Shown piece after piece: positions 31,536 to 40,526 of a stretch of 64,000 nucleotides of DNA; within the stretch, counting starts at the first letter, position 1; each line of letters begins with the position of its first letter. The stretch is from assembly GCF_009910365.1 (NCBI RefSeq), contig NZ_CP036423.1, positions 558,001 through 622,000 of the forward strand, given 5' to 3'. The translations under genes and the position numbers were made by a program. The stretch comes from Aequoribacter fuscus. Its GTDB lineage: Bacteria > Pseudomonadota > Gammaproteobacteria > Pseudomonadales > Halieaceae. The notes beneath the pieces were generated by a model. That model saw only the letters and a program-made list of their open reading frames with translations, did no database searches and was not told where the DNA came from.

Positions 31536-32578
31536 TGAGTAATGAAGTAGTGCGTGACGTTATTGTCCACGACATGTGCTTACGCGATGGTATGCACGCT
31601 AAGAAAGAACAGATTTCCACCGAGCAAATGCGTACGGTTGCCGCTGCGCTTGATAAGGCGGGTGTGCCAATTATTCAGGTATCGCATGGCGCGGGTTTAG
31701 GGGGTAATTCACTGCAGCATGGCTTTGCACCGCACGCGAACGAAGAGTACTGGGATGCTGTGGCGCCCGTGTTGACGCGCGCGAAAATGTCAGTCTTGTT
31801 GATACCCGGTTTGGGCACCATGAACGAACTTCGCTCCGCATATGAGCACGGTGTGCGGGCGGTACATGTCGCTACCCATTGCACAGAAGCCGATACTTCG
31901 CCACAGCACATCGCCTGTGCTCGAGAGTTGGGTATGGATACAGCGGGCTTTTTGATGATGGCCCACTTGAACACCACCGCGGGCTTGGTCGAAGAAGCCA
32001 AAAAGATGGAGTCTTACGGTGCTCAGACCGTTTATGTGACGGATTCCGCCGGTTATATGATTCCTGAAAACGTGGTTGAGATTGTGACCGCGCTTCGCAA
32101 TGAATTAAAACCAGAAACCGAAATTGGCTTCCACGGCCACAATAACCTAGGTATGGGGACAGTGAACTCAATCGAGGCGGTTCGGGCTGGTGCTACGCGC
32201 ATTGACGCATCCGTTGCCGGCTTGGGTGCGGGCGCGGGTAACACCCCTCTCGAGGGCTTTGTTGCAGTATGTGAGCGGGTTGGCATCAAGACGGGCTGTG
32301 ATCTTTTTGCCTTGATGGATATGGCCGAAGACATCATCTTCCCGATGATGGACCACATCGTACGTGTCGATCGATCGTCACTCACGCTGGGTTTTGCGGG
32401 CGTCTACTCTACCTTCTTACTTCACGCGAATCGCTTGGGCGAGAAATATGGTATTCCGCCGCGCGACATTCTGATGGAGCTAGGCCGTAAGAAGATGATC
32501 GGTGGTCAAGAGGACATGATTGAAGATACTGCTTTAACCATGCTGAAGGAACGCCAAGCGATTCAGGCTGGAGCTTAA
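31535..32578 (+). CDS. dmpG: 4-hydroxy-2-oxovalerate aldolase
   Basis: The 347-residue HMG-CoA-lyase-like TIM barrel splits 4-hydroxy-2-oxovalerate into pyruvate and acetaldehyde. The metal and catalytic residues are in [14 protein letters not shown] near the N-terminus and [19 protein letters not shown] (His-x-His ligands). A C-terminal domain binds DmpF for acetaldehyde transfer. It starts within the dmpF stop codon. It completes the lower pathway in this window. Confidence 0.95.
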   Translation: MSNEVVRDVIVHDMCLRDGMHAKKEQISTEQMRTVAAALDKAGVPIIQVSHGAGLGGNSLQHGFAPHANEEYWDAVAPVLTRAKMSVLLIPGLGTMNELRSAYEHGVRAVHVATHCTEADTSPQHIACARELGMDTAGFLMMAHLNTTAGLVEEAKKMESYGAQTVYVTDSAGYMIPENVVEIVTALRNELKPETEIGFHGHNNLGMGTVNSIEAVRAGATRIDASVAGLGAGAGNTPLEGFVAVCERVGIKTGCDLFALMDMAEDIIFPMMDHIVRVDRSSLTLGFAGVYSTFLLHANRLGEKYGIPPRDILMELGRKKMIGGQEDMIEDTALTMLKERQAIQAGA

Positions 32579-32583
32579 GGGCT

Positions 32584-33336
32584 ATGGCGTCTATTGAAAC
32601 TATAGTGATCGTAGGCGCCAGTGGCGAAATGGGGCGAGCTTTTTGCAGCGATTTGCTGGCTCGCGGGTACCGCATTGTGGCGGTCGCGCGCAGCCTTGCA
32701 AATCTTGAGGTTATGGCATCCAGCACGAGCCGATTGGTTTTGTGCGCAGCCGATATCAGCCAAGACTCCGCTGCCGATTCGATACGGGGGTGTCTAGACG
32801 GCCCTGTTCGAGCGGTGATCCACGCGCCAGGTGTACCGCCAGCGGGTGGTATTGTTGATGCGCCTACCGATGCCTTGAATATGGCATTCAATATCAAGGT
32901 GGGTGGATTTATTCGCTTGGTACGGGCCGTGGATAGGCATCTCACCGAAAACGCGCGGTTGATTGCGATTGGAGGTCATTATGGTTTTGAACCCACCGCT
33001 TACGCTGCGGGTCCCGGTGTTGCGAATGCAGCGCTGGTGAATTTGGTTCGCCAATATTCCTGGCTGTACGGCGAGCGCGGCGTCACCGCGCATATGCTGG
33101 CGCCGGGGCCGGCTGATACTCCGAGATTGCGCGCTGTGGCTCAAACTCGGGCGGATCGGGATGGCCTAGCCATAGGCGAGGTGCTTGAGCAAATGGCCTC
33201 GGAGTCAACACTCAAAGAACTCACCTCAGTCGAGAGTATCGTCTGGGGTATTTCGGTACTGCTCGACCCGAATGCCAGAGCGATGGCGGGAAGTACCTTA
33301 TTTATGGATTCAGGTAGACGTCACGGTCTGCCATAG
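32584..33336 (+). CDS. Divergent short-chain dehydrogenase-like protein
   Basis: A 250-residue Rossmann protein with GASGEMG at residues 11-17 and the SDR order of strands and helices. The usual Tyr-x-x-x-Lys dyad is not found: where it is expected, the sequence reads AYAAGPGVANAALVNL, with no Lys four residues after a Tyr. So it may be non-catalytic, or use a different mechanism. It lies 5 bases after dmpG and 8 bases before the tautomerase, so it is firmly within the lower meta pathway. The substrate is unknown. Confidence 0.75.
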   Translation: MASIETIVIVGASGEMGRAFCSDLLARGYRIVAVARSLANLEVMASSTSRLVLCAADISQDSAADSIRGCLDGPVRAVIHAPGVPPAGGIVDAPTDALNMAFNIKVGGFIRLVRAVDRHLTENARLIAIGGHYGFEPTAYAAGPGVANAALVNLVRQYSWLYGERGVTAHMLAPGPADTPRLRAVAQTRADRDGLAIGEVLEQMASESTLKELTSVESIVWGISVLLDPNARAMAGSTLFMDSGRRHGLP

Positions 33337-33344
33337 GAGAACAC

Positions 33345-33764
33345 ATGCCTATCATGCAGGTGCATTTGCAGACGAGCGCCTATTCGCAAGAACAAGTTCA
33401 TCATTTTTTAGAGCGAGCCAGCCAAGTCTACGCTGAGGTCCTCGAGAGTCCGATTGAGCGAGTAAGAATCTTTATTCACGACTATCCCGCGGAATTTATC
33501 GCGGTGGGTGGAAAAGTGACCTCTGACTCGGGGGTTCTGGCGCCATTTTTCGAGGCCTTTTTAATGGAAGGGCGTCCACTCTCTCAGCAGCACGCTGTAT
33601 TGGAGCGAATCACCGATGTATTAGTTGAGTGTTTCGAGGCCGATCGATCTCTGATTCGCGGGGTTTGCAATATGGTGTCACCCGAGCGGTGGGGTATCGC
33701 GGGGAAACCAGCAGCGGCAGCTCGAGCAGCCGAACTGGCAGCGCGAGAAAACCTCAATAGATAA
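33345..33764 (+). CDS. Fused 4-oxalocrotonate tautomerase family protein
   Basis: The protein begins MPIMQVHL, leaving Pro1 as the N-terminal catalytic base after Met removal. At 139 residues it is twice the size of DmpI/XylH (about 62) and holds two beta-alpha-beta units (about 1-50 and 70-120), like the fused trimeric members of the tautomerase superfamily (cis-CaaD, MSAD type). No separate dmpI is seen, so this protein probably isomerises 4-oxalocrotonate for DmpH. The second unit has no N-terminal Pro of its own. A Gly/Ala-rich tail follows. Confidence 0.8.
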   Translation: MPIMQVHLQTSAYSQEQVHHFLERASQVYAEVLESPIERVRIFIHDYPAEFIAVGGKVTSDSGVLAPFFEAFLMEGRPLSQQHAVLERITDVLVECFEADRSLIRGVCNMVSPERWGIAGKPAAAARAAELAARENLNR

Positions 33765-33799
33765 CTTTGTAAGCCTGTTATAGAATCCGGAGAGGACGC

Positions 33800-35539
33800 G
33801 TGAATACAGCAGTCCACAACGACAATAAAAAAATAGGTTATGCGATGTCGACGGGTTCTACAGAGTTAAATGTAGATGAGGTAATCCCCCACATCACCTT
33901 CTCGGGGGCTGAGGGAAAAGTTTGGTTAAACGAGCAGCGCGTCATGCTCTTCTCTCAAACGGCTTTGGGTAAATTTCGAAGAGAAGTGCTCGAAACCCTG
34001 GGGCGTGAGCGCACCAAAGCGTTTTTTCTTCGTCTTGGTTACCAGCTTGGCATGCTTGACGGTGAACTGGCGCGAACCTCGAAACCCAATTCTACCTTGC
34101 TCGAACGTTTTATGATTGGGCCAGAGCTGCATGCGCTACGCGGTATGGTTCTGCCCGAGGTTTGTAAGCTTGAGCTTGGTGAAGACGGTGAACCATTCTA
34201 CTGCGAGGTGTGCTGGAATCATTCTTATGAGGTCGAAATCAGCCAGGTAGAACTCGGAATCTTAGACGAACCCGGCTGCTGGAATTTGGCGGGCTATGCC
34301 AGTGGGTATACATCGACGCTTCTGCAGAAAGAAATCATATTTCAAGAGGTTGCCTGCCGCGCCTGTGCTCACGACCACTGCATTGGCGTGGGAATGGAGG
34401 CAAGAGAATGGGACAACTACGAGGAAATTAAGTCCTATTACGAGAAAGACCCGGTTTTAGACGAACTCCTTGAGCTGCAGACACACGTTAACGCCCTCAA
34501 GGATTCCTTGATGGAGCGCGATACCCTTGCCGGTGTCGTTGGAGAGTCAAAGCCGTTTAAAAATGCCCTCAAGATGGTGACTCGTGCGTCCGACAGTAAA
34601 GTCTCTGTTTTACTGCTCGGTGAGACGGGGGTAGGTAAAGAAGTCATGGCGCGCGCATTGCATCGTTCTTCAGATCGCGCCGACAAGCCCTTTATTGCCG
34701 TGAACTGTGCTGCGATTCCGCCGGATCTGATCGAGGCTGAGTTGTTCGGCGTGGTTAAAGGGGCGTTTACCGGAGCAAATGCCTCTCGCCCAGGGCGATT
34801 TGAACGCGCTGATACGGGTACTTTGTTCTTAGACGAGGTGGTTGAACTGACACCTCGAGCGCAGGCGAGTCTGTTGCGCGTGCTGCAAGAGCAAGAGTTT
34901 GAGCGGGTAGGTGACAATACCGTTCGTAAGATTGATATTCGCCTGGTTGCGGCAACGAACGAAGATCTGAGTGATGCGGTGGCCGCAGGGCGCTTTCGTT
35001 CGGACCTGTATTACCGTCTGAGTGCTTTTCCGGTTCGCATTCCTTCTCTGCGCGAGCGTAAAGAGGATATCCCGTTATTCGTTGATTTCTTTCTAAACAA
35101 GTATCAGGTGCTTTACGGTAAAAAGGTACGCGGTGTATCGGACAAAGGGCTCGAAATGCTCAAGGCCTACCACTGGCCCGGCAATATCAGAGAGCTCGAG
35201 AATGTTATGGAGCGCGCTTTAATTTTGGCCGAGTCTGGTGGCTACATCAGCATGGATCTGATTTTGGGTCCTTCCATTGGTTCGGTGGTCGAGACCAGCC
35301 ATACAGTGGATGACGATGGCTCCCTCACCAGTAATGATCAGAAAACATTTGTGAATGGCACGAAAGATATTGCCGGCTACATGCTCGATAATCAGCTAGG
35401 ACTAGAAGATCTTGAAAAGACGCTGTTGTTAAAAGCCTTAGAGCGAGGTGGCGGTAAAGTCTCGAAAGCGGCGCGACTGGCCGGTATGACGCGGCCGGCT
35501 TTCGCTTATCGTCTGAAGAAAAACGGGATTGAGGTGTAG
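33800..35539 (+). CDS. dmpR: DmpR/XylR-type sigma-54 activator
   Basis: The 579-residue regulator has an N-terminal effector domain (XylR_N, about 30-145), a V4R domain with cysteines C186, C189 and C194 (VACRACAHDHC), a linker helix, an AAA+ domain and a Fis-type helix-turn-helix at the C-terminus. Walker A is GETGVGKE (274-281), the sigma-54 loop GAFTGA (321-326) is intact and Walker B is TLFLDEV. The residue before the loop differs from the usual ELFGxEKG (here ELFGVVKG). It should sense phenols and activate the two sigma-54 promoters near 21.6 and 22.1 kb. The start is GTG at 33800 or ATG at 33845. Confidence 0.92.
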   Translation: MNTAVHNDNKKIGYAMSTGSTELNVDEVIPHITFSGAEGKVWLNEQRVMLFSQTALGKFRREVLETLGRERTKAFFLRLGYQLGMLDGELARTSKPNSTLLERFMIGPELHALRGMVLPEVCKLELGEDGEPFYCEVCWNHSYEVEISQVELGILDEPGCWNLAGYASGYTSTLLQKEIIFQEVACRACAHDHCIGVGMEAREWDNYEEIKSYYEKDPVLDELLELQTHVNALKDSLMERDTLAGVVGESKPFKNALKMVTRASDSKVSVLLLGETGVGKEVMARALHRSSDRADKPFIAVNCAAIPPDLIEAELFGVVKGAFTGANASRPGRFERADTGTLFLDEVVELTPRAQASLLRVLQEQEFERVGDNTVRKIDIRLVAATNEDLSDAVAAGRFRSDLYYRLSAFPVRIPSLRERKEDIPLFVDFFLNKYQVLYGKKVRGVSDKGLEMLKAYHWPGNIRELENVMERALILAESGGYISMDLILGPSIGSVVETSHTVDDDGSLTSNDQKTFVNGTKDIAGYMLDNQLGLEDLEKTLLLKALERGGGKVSKAARLAGMTRPAFAYRLKKNGIEV

Positions 35540-35548
35540 TATATTTGA

Positions 35549-35644
35549 GTGCGTTGGTGCGTTGGTGCGTTGGTGCGTTGGTGCGTTGGTGCGTTGGTGC
35601 GTTGGTGCGTGGGTGCGTTGGTGCGTGGGTGCGTTGGTGCGTTG
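35549..35644. repeat. Twelve tandem copies of an octamer
   Basis: GTGCGTTG is repeated 12 times without gaps; two units read GTGCGTGG. The array begins 9 bases after the stop of the regulator and ends 76 bases before the GST start. Open frames on either strand through it are artefacts of the repeat. Confidence 0.97.
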
Positions 35645-35720
35645 GCAGTGAGTTTCGCGCCGGCCTTGCCATCCGCTCGAGAGCGCGCGCCCTCTTGCTC
35701 TCGGTTGCTAAGGATCGTGC

Positions 35721-36332
35721 GTGAGCCTCAAACTGTATAATAAGCCGGAGTGCCCGTTTTGTTGGAAGGTGCGCTTGGTGGCGGCTTTCAAAGGCTTGGC
35801 TCTCGAACTTCAAGATATCGACACGCAACATAAGCCTGATTGCTTTCTTGCCCTGAATCCGGCGGGCACTGTTCCCGTCCTAGACGACTCAGGTGAGATT
35901 GTCTGTGGTTCAGAAGAGATTGTTCGTCATTTATCTGCTGTCGCTCCAATTGATCGCAATCTCGATCTAGAGTCAAATGCCGCTTGGGAGTGGCATGACT
36001 ATGCTAATAGTGTTCTCGGCGACGGGACCAAACAGTGGGTGTTTCAACATCGCGATGGTTCTCCCGACGATTTGGATGAGGCTCTGATGGCGCGCTGTGA
36101 ATCCAATTGGTTGGCGTCCCTAGCGTTTGTTGAATCGAAAATTGACGAGGGGGGGTGGTTAGCCGGGCCTCAACCCTCACTTGCTGATTGTGCTGTATTT
36201 CCCCGATTAGCCCTCGGATTGCGTTACGGATTGCCCCGCTTGGATACATACCCTAGTCTGCGGGCGTGGTACGAATCTTTGGCGCGCTCAAAGGTTGGGT
36301 TGCGGGCGTCTGCTTGGGTTACACCTAAATAA
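35721..36332 (+). CDS. Glutathione S-transferase family protein
   Basis: A GTG start with AAGGA 7 bases upstream gives 203 residues. The N-terminal thioredoxin fold begins SLKLYNKPECPFCWKVRLV, a glutaredoxin-like CPFC motif, and has the cis-Pro segment NPAGTVPVL and the glutathione gamma-Glu site GSEEIVRHL. The C-terminal helical domain ends with SLADCAVFPRL, the GST N-capping box. GSTs of this type occur in aromatic clusters, where they remove electrophilic or chlorinated products. It lies after the octamer repeat and is convergent with dmpD. Confidence 0.88.
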   Translation: MSLKLYNKPECPFCWKVRLVAAFKGLALELQDIDTQHKPDCFLALNPAGTVPVLDDSGEIVCGSEEIVRHLSAVAPIDRNLDLESNAAWEWHDYANSVLGDGTKQWVFQHRDGSPDDLDEALMARCESNWLASLAFVESKIDEGGWLAGPQPSLADCAVFPRLALGLRYGLPRLDTYPSLRAWYESLARSKVGLRASAWVTPK

Positions 36333-36379
36333 AAATTCCGCTCAAGGCGGCGGGAAGTTGGGAAGCCAAGCGAGCTATC

Positions 36380-36422
36380 AGGAAAGAACTGGGTTGCTCT
36401 TTTGTGAGGGCGGTTCTTTCCT
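36380..36422. terminator. Inverted repeat between convergent genes
   Basis: AGGAAAGAAC and GTTCTTTCCT are perfect 10-base arms with a 23-base loop, between the GST and dmpD stop codons. A shared terminator is plausible; a short T-run (ATTTTG) follows on the plus strand. Confidence 0.45.
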
Positions 36423-36439
36423 AGGATTTTGCTTGAAGG

Positions 36440-37273
36440 TCAGCTCAGGTTGTCTTTGAAAAAGTCTTCAAGTAAACGCGAAAAGGCATCCTTGTGCTCA
36501 ATTTGGGTCCAGTGTCCACAGCAGCCAAAGATATGCAGCTGACTCTTTTCGATGAGCTTGTTCAGAGTGAGTGAAGTTTCAAGTGGAATGACTTTGTCGT
36601 CTCGGCCATGAATCAAAAGAACTTCATGCCGAATCCCCTTAATTTCGGCATAAGAGTGGGACATTGCATCTACCCATCGTTGCCGAGGCGCAGGAAACAT
36701 GCTCTCGTAAGCGTTACGTGTACTCTCGCGTAGGCTGGCCTCATATCGGCTTCGTACAATCGAATCGGCCACCAGCGAATTGTCGTAGGCGAAGATGTTC
36801 ATTATCGACTTCATCCCATCGAGCGACGGCGTATAGCCCCAGACCGCATCTAACCCCCGGGTAATCTTGAATGGCACGCCCACAGAGCCCATTAATATGA
36901 CTCGTTTCACTCTATCAGGATGATGAATAGCCAGCGCCAAGGCCATTGATCCACCAAATGAATTGCCCACGAGATTTACTTTTTCGATATTCAGCTGGTC
37001 GAGCAGGGCCACGATTTGATCCAACCAGGTTTGTCGATTGAAGACTTGGTCAGTGGGGAATTCGGTAAAACCGAATCCCACCAAATCTGGGGCGATCAAA
37101 CGAAATGATCCTTTAAGTGCTTCAAACGTCAAGCGCCAGTTTGCCCACGCACTCACGCCCGGGCCAGACCCATGCAAAAGTAAGACAGGCTCGCCCTGAC
37201 CGATGTCATGGTAGTTAGTGCGTATTTCTCCGGTGAGGCATTGTTGGCCTATCTCGGGATTGCTGGAATTCAT
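36440..37273 (-). CDS. dmpD: 2-hydroxymuconate semialdehyde hydrolase
   Basis: A 277-residue alpha/beta hydrolase with the oxyanion segment LLLHGSGPGVSAWANWR, nucleophile elbow GNSFGGSMALALA (Ser), Asp in LLIHGRDDKVIP and the His in FGCCGHWTQIEHKD. These are the marks of DmpD/XylF/TodF-type C-C bond hydrolases. It starts the hydrolytic branch of the meta pathway, needed for ring-cleavage ketones from substituted catechols. It is outside the main operon. An extended -10-like TGGTATGAT lies about 45 bases upstream; the 281-base gap to the next gene holds nothing else I can support. Confidence 0.9.
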   Translation of the reverse strand: MNSSNPEIGQQCLTGEIRTNYHDIGQGEPVLLLHGSGPGVSAWANWRLTFEALKGSFRLIAPDLVGFGFTEFPTDQVFNRQTWLDQIVALLDQLNIEKVNLVGNSFGGSMALALAIHHPDRVKRVILMGSVGVPFKITRGLDAVWGYTPSLDGMKSIMNIFAYDNSLVADSIVRSRYEASLRESTRNAYESMFPAPRQRWVDAMSHSYAEIKGIRHEVLLIHGRDDKVIPLETSLTLNKLIEKSQLHIFGCCGHWTQIEHKDAFSRLLEDFFKDNLS

Positions 37274-37554
37274 AGGGTCTTGCTCCGGATTAAACTTTAC
37301 TGAGGTGAAATATCATACCAGAGTAGGCCCCTCGTATGGCTTTATAAGCGTTTTGTTACAGCCTTAAGTGAGGCTCGCTCGTGAATTTAGCGTTGAGACG
37401 CCATGTCGTCTGAGCCACCAAAACGCCTCCACTTTGATGCAGAGTCCTCCTGTGATTGCTGCGCAACTCCCAAGTTTGACTAACTTCGCAGATGGACTCT
37501 GCTTGACGCAACCCACTTGTACGCTCACTGTACAGCACGCCTTGGCAGGTTGAT

Positions 37555-39435
37555 TTAAGGTTTGATCCAAATCGCTGAGGTCACAGCTCGTTCTTGAATG
37601 CTGGTAGGTTGAGGCGCCTCAATACCCAAAGTTTTAGCGTCGTAAGTCGACCATCTCGGTGTGGGTATCTCGAGCACGCGGGCATAGTAAAACGCGTGTT
37701 GTTCCGGATTGTATTCGGGGTCTTGCCACGTGCCACTTAACTGCGGGCTACCGATGGTGTTAGTGTAAGTCGCTGAAGTGACGTCCACCGTGTTTCCAAC
37801 ACTGTTAGGTTGCGCGGTATCAAATTTGGCTTCGCGATTAGGAGAGAGCGCCACATCAAAAATCTTCTCGTGTGACTTACCTTTATTGTCCACCCAGCCT
37901 TTAATGATTTGGATACGGTCCAAGTTGGCGGCTAAAGCGTCCTTACTGGCGTGCACGATGAAAGTGGGGCTTCGGTCGTCTCTGGCAGTAAGCTTGCCAC
38001 CCATCGGGACGCCTTTAGCGTATGCACTTTTGATCCAATTGGGATCGGACAATAAGTCATCGTCTAGATTAAATCCCGCAAAAAAGCGTACCTGAATCCG
38101 CGTGCCCGATGTCGCATAGGTTTCTTTTGCGCGCATGGCATCAAATAACTCGTCGCGCGTATTCTCGCGGGCCCATATCGCCGCTAGACCTGCCGCTCCC
38201 CAGCGCTCAGCGCGCTGTGCCTCTTCGGGTAACAGGTACATTTGTTTTAAGCGAATGGTCGCGCTGCCATCCAGTAAGGGCAGTTTGCCGTGGTAGTTGT
38301 CTTCTTCGATTGGTGAGCTGGCATTATGTCCATCACTGGAGCCAATCACACCAAAGCGATAGGGGTTGTAGTTACGTTCGTGAGCAAATTCGATGCCGGT
38401 GCGAAGAGCGTCGCGCATGTAGCTGCCCCTGGGCTTAGAGTTTTGTGTTTCACGCCCCAACATCTGGTTGACGATTTCAAAATCAGCGAAGGGGTCATTG
38501 GGTGAGAGTGTAGGGTGAGTTTCGGAGCTCCCCTTTACCTGAAAGATTTCGCTGAGGGGCTCGTTGGCGATTCGGCGCTCGGCATACTCTGGCGTTATTG
38601 GCTCGCCTAGGTAAGTCGTGGTTTCGTACATGCGGCCATTACTCACGTTGCCATTGTGTGGGATGGCGATATTATCAAGGCCTTGCGTTCTCTGAGCCTC
38701 AAGCGCACTCCAAAGGTCTTCGGGATTCTCTGAATCGAGCGAGCTAAATGGCACCCTTGGGCCTCTGTTGCCGCGGTAAATCACATTGCGATGAAGGTTC
38801 TCGGCATTGGGCATAGAGCTCCACTCGTACCCGATGAAGGCGGTAAAGCGCCCGGGGTCATTATGCCTTTCGGCGGCTTCGATGGTGTTTTGCCAAGTGG
38901 TCTGCACGATTTCGTCGACGTTGTCTATTTGCAGATCTTTCAGACTAAAACCCGGCGCGATTCTCAGAAATAACCAGGTATTCAGCAAGCGCCCGTCCTC
39001 AAGCAACCTCTCGCGAATCGAACGCTTGGCAAGGATGGTGTCGGGTACCGCCTCGCGCACCACACCCAAAAACTCGGAGTGATCGGTAACCGCCGCAAAG
39101 TCCAGGGGTTGTTTTAAGCGTATCGCTGTACCCAGGGGGTGCTTGATCGTCCCGCCTTTGGCAAAAGTATAGGCGTCATCGGGCAGACCGCGAACTCCCA
39201 TGGTGTAGGCATCAGTAGAGTAAGAAGTGTGAATGTGCAGATCGCCAAAGAATACATTTTTGGTGGGTGACGCAGGCGTGGCGGGTTTTGCGGGCGTCGC
39301 CATCGTTGAAGATTCGTCGTATTCGGGATGTAAACTTGGATCTTCTACAGGGCTGCACGCACTAATGAGTAACAGACTCAACAGCGCGCATACCGGTCTA
39401 GACAAAGAAAAGCTACTGTATCGTGGCGTCAGCAT
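37555..39435 (-). CDS. DUF3604 lipoprotein (PHP-like putative metalloenzyme)
   Basis: The start at 39435 follows AAAGG by 8 bases and gives a lipoprotein signal ending in LISAC. The mature protein shows VFFGDLHIHTSYSTDA at the N-terminus, AAVTDHSEFLG, IPHNGNVS and GVIGSSDGHNA, a set of His/Asp motifs like those of PHP-type metal hydrolases. DUF3604 proteins are large (600-700 residues) exported proteins of unknown reaction, common in marine hydrocarbon and terpenoid users. It probably acts in the periplasm. It is 18 bases downstream of the GST-like gene. Confidence 0.8.
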   Translation of the reverse strand: MLTPRYSSFSLSRPVCALLSLLLISACSPVEDPSLHPEYDESSTMATPAKPATPASPTKNVFFGDLHIHTSYSTDAYTMGVRGLPDDAYTFAKGGTIKHPLGTAIRLKQPLDFAAVTDHSEFLGVVREAVPDTILAKRSIRERLLEDGRLLNTWLFLRIAPGFSLKDLQIDNVDEIVQTTWQNTIEAAERHNDPGRFTAFIGYEWSSMPNAENLHRNVIYRGNRGPRVPFSSLDSENPEDLWSALEAQRTQGLDNIAIPHNGNVSNGRMYETTTYLGEPITPEYAERRIANEPLSEIFQVKGSSETHPTLSPNDPFADFEIVNQMLGRETQNSKPRGSYMRDALRTGIEFAHERNYNPYRFGVIGSSDGHNASSPIEEDNYHGKLPLLDGSATIRLKQMYLLPEEAQRAERWGAAGLAAIWARENTRDELFDAMRAKETYATSGTRIQVRFFAGFNLDDDLLSDPNWIKSAYAKGVPMGGKLTARDDRSPTFIVHASKDALAANLDRIQIIKGWVDNKGKSHEKIFDVALSPNREAKFDTAQPNSVGNTVDVTSATYTNTIGSPQLSGTWQDPEYNPEQHAFYYARVLEIPTPRWSTYDAKTLGIEAPQPTSIQERAVTSAIWIKP

Positions 39436-39453
39436 GATGTTGCCTTTGTTCAA

Positions 39454-40470
39454 TTAGCCCGTGACCAATGGTTCACATCCGGTTCCGTTCAGGCAGTCGA
39501 GTACCTGCCGCTGGTGAATCTCTGGTAAGGCGACAAACTGATTACGCAGTGTTTTGATGCATTTAGCTTGATAGGGAAAGGGTTTCTGAACCCATTCTTC
39601 ACCATCGACTCTGCATACGACTTGCTCGTGACCTTCGATGAGCGCTTTCGCATTTGCCAGCATGACCGGGACATACACGCGTCCAATCTCACTCAAGAGT
39701 GGCCGGAGTCGATCTTGCGCATCAGCAAGGGCCAAGAAGCCATCGTCGGCAACAGTAATACCCGATAAATCGTCGATCCACTGAGTCCACGCGACAATCC
39801 GTGGAGCATTATGCATAGTCAGTTTTTGGGGGGTTGGATCAAACAGCGCTAACTGTGTGAGTTGTCCGAACAGCGCGAAATCGCCAGCGCCAGGTCTGCT
39901 ACCCAGCAGAAACCGTTGTCCAGTGAGCGTCTTATCGAGTATGTCCAGCAAACGGTGATAGCTATCTTCAATCAATGGGCCGGTGGTTTGGTTTGACCCC
40001 ACGACCCAAAGCCGATCAATTTGCCGTTGAGCAAACAGTTCGCCTCGGGCTTGTAGTTCCGTTTCAGAGAGTGTGGTGTTGCTCCAACGCGGCAATACCG
40101 CAGCGGCTTGCTCGGCGTCAGCCTGATACGCCCAACGGTAGTGGAACATGGGCTTGGTCAGCCACTCGTCGGCGTAGTCTTCAATGAGTGCGTCGATAAA
40201 TGCTAGCGCTGGATCATTAGGGCGTACCTTTCGTTCGGTGTGGCGCGCATCAAGCTCGCTGATTAGGGGGGTGCTGTCAAATCGAGCGTGATCCTCGCCC
40301 GGAAACACCAAATAGGGGATAACAGGTACCTTAGGTCTAGGGAGTGCTTCATCTTCTGCGGTGTATTGCGTAACGGTTCTATGCGGAATGCGGCGATACC
40401 TAAGTACCGCCAACATTTTACGGGTATAGGGTGACCCAGGCATGCCGGCAATGGTAAGCGTTTGGTTCAT
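39454..40470 (-). CDS. Two-domain glutathione S-transferase-like protein
   Basis: A 338-residue protein starting with a thioredoxin-like domain (LTIAGMPGSPYTRKMLAVLRY, PKVPVIPYLVFPG, DSTPLISELD). A long helical domain includes GSRPGAGDFALFGQLTQL, which resembles the GST N-capping box. It is longer than typical GSTs because of an extra C-terminal part of about 100 residues. It lies 18 bases upstream of the DUF3604 gene, same strand. The reaction is unknown; glutathione-linked detoxification is the likely theme with the GST at 35.7 kb. Confidence 0.75.
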   Translation of the reverse strand: MNQTLTIAGMPGSPYTRKMLAVLRYRRIPHRTVTQYTAEDEALPRPKVPVIPYLVFPGEDHARFDSTPLISELDARHTERKVRPNDPALAFIDALIEDYADEWLTKPMFHYRWAYQADAEQAAAVLPRWSNTTLSETELQARGELFAQRQIDRLWVVGSNQTTGPLIEDSYHRLLDILDKTLTGQRFLLGSRPGAGDFALFGQLTQLALFDPTPQKLTMHNAPRIVAWTQWIDDLSGITVADDGFLALADAQDRLRPLLSEIGRVYVPVMLANAKALIEGHEQVVCRVDGEEWVQKPFPYQAKCIKTLRNQFVALPEIHQRQVLDCLNGTGCEPLVTG

Positions 40471-40526
40471 GCGTTTACTCCACTAGTGGGCTTGTTCGCT
40501 TACCTTACCATGCCAAACTAAAAGTG

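Noticed and set aside
35549-35644. CRISPR array
   Set aside because: Units are 8 bp and directly adjacent, with no spacers and no cas genes.
35325-35831. Minus-strand frame through the octamer array giving a Thr/His/Pro repeat peptide
   Set aside because: It exists only because the 8-bp unit lacks stop codons, and it overlaps the ends of two real genes.
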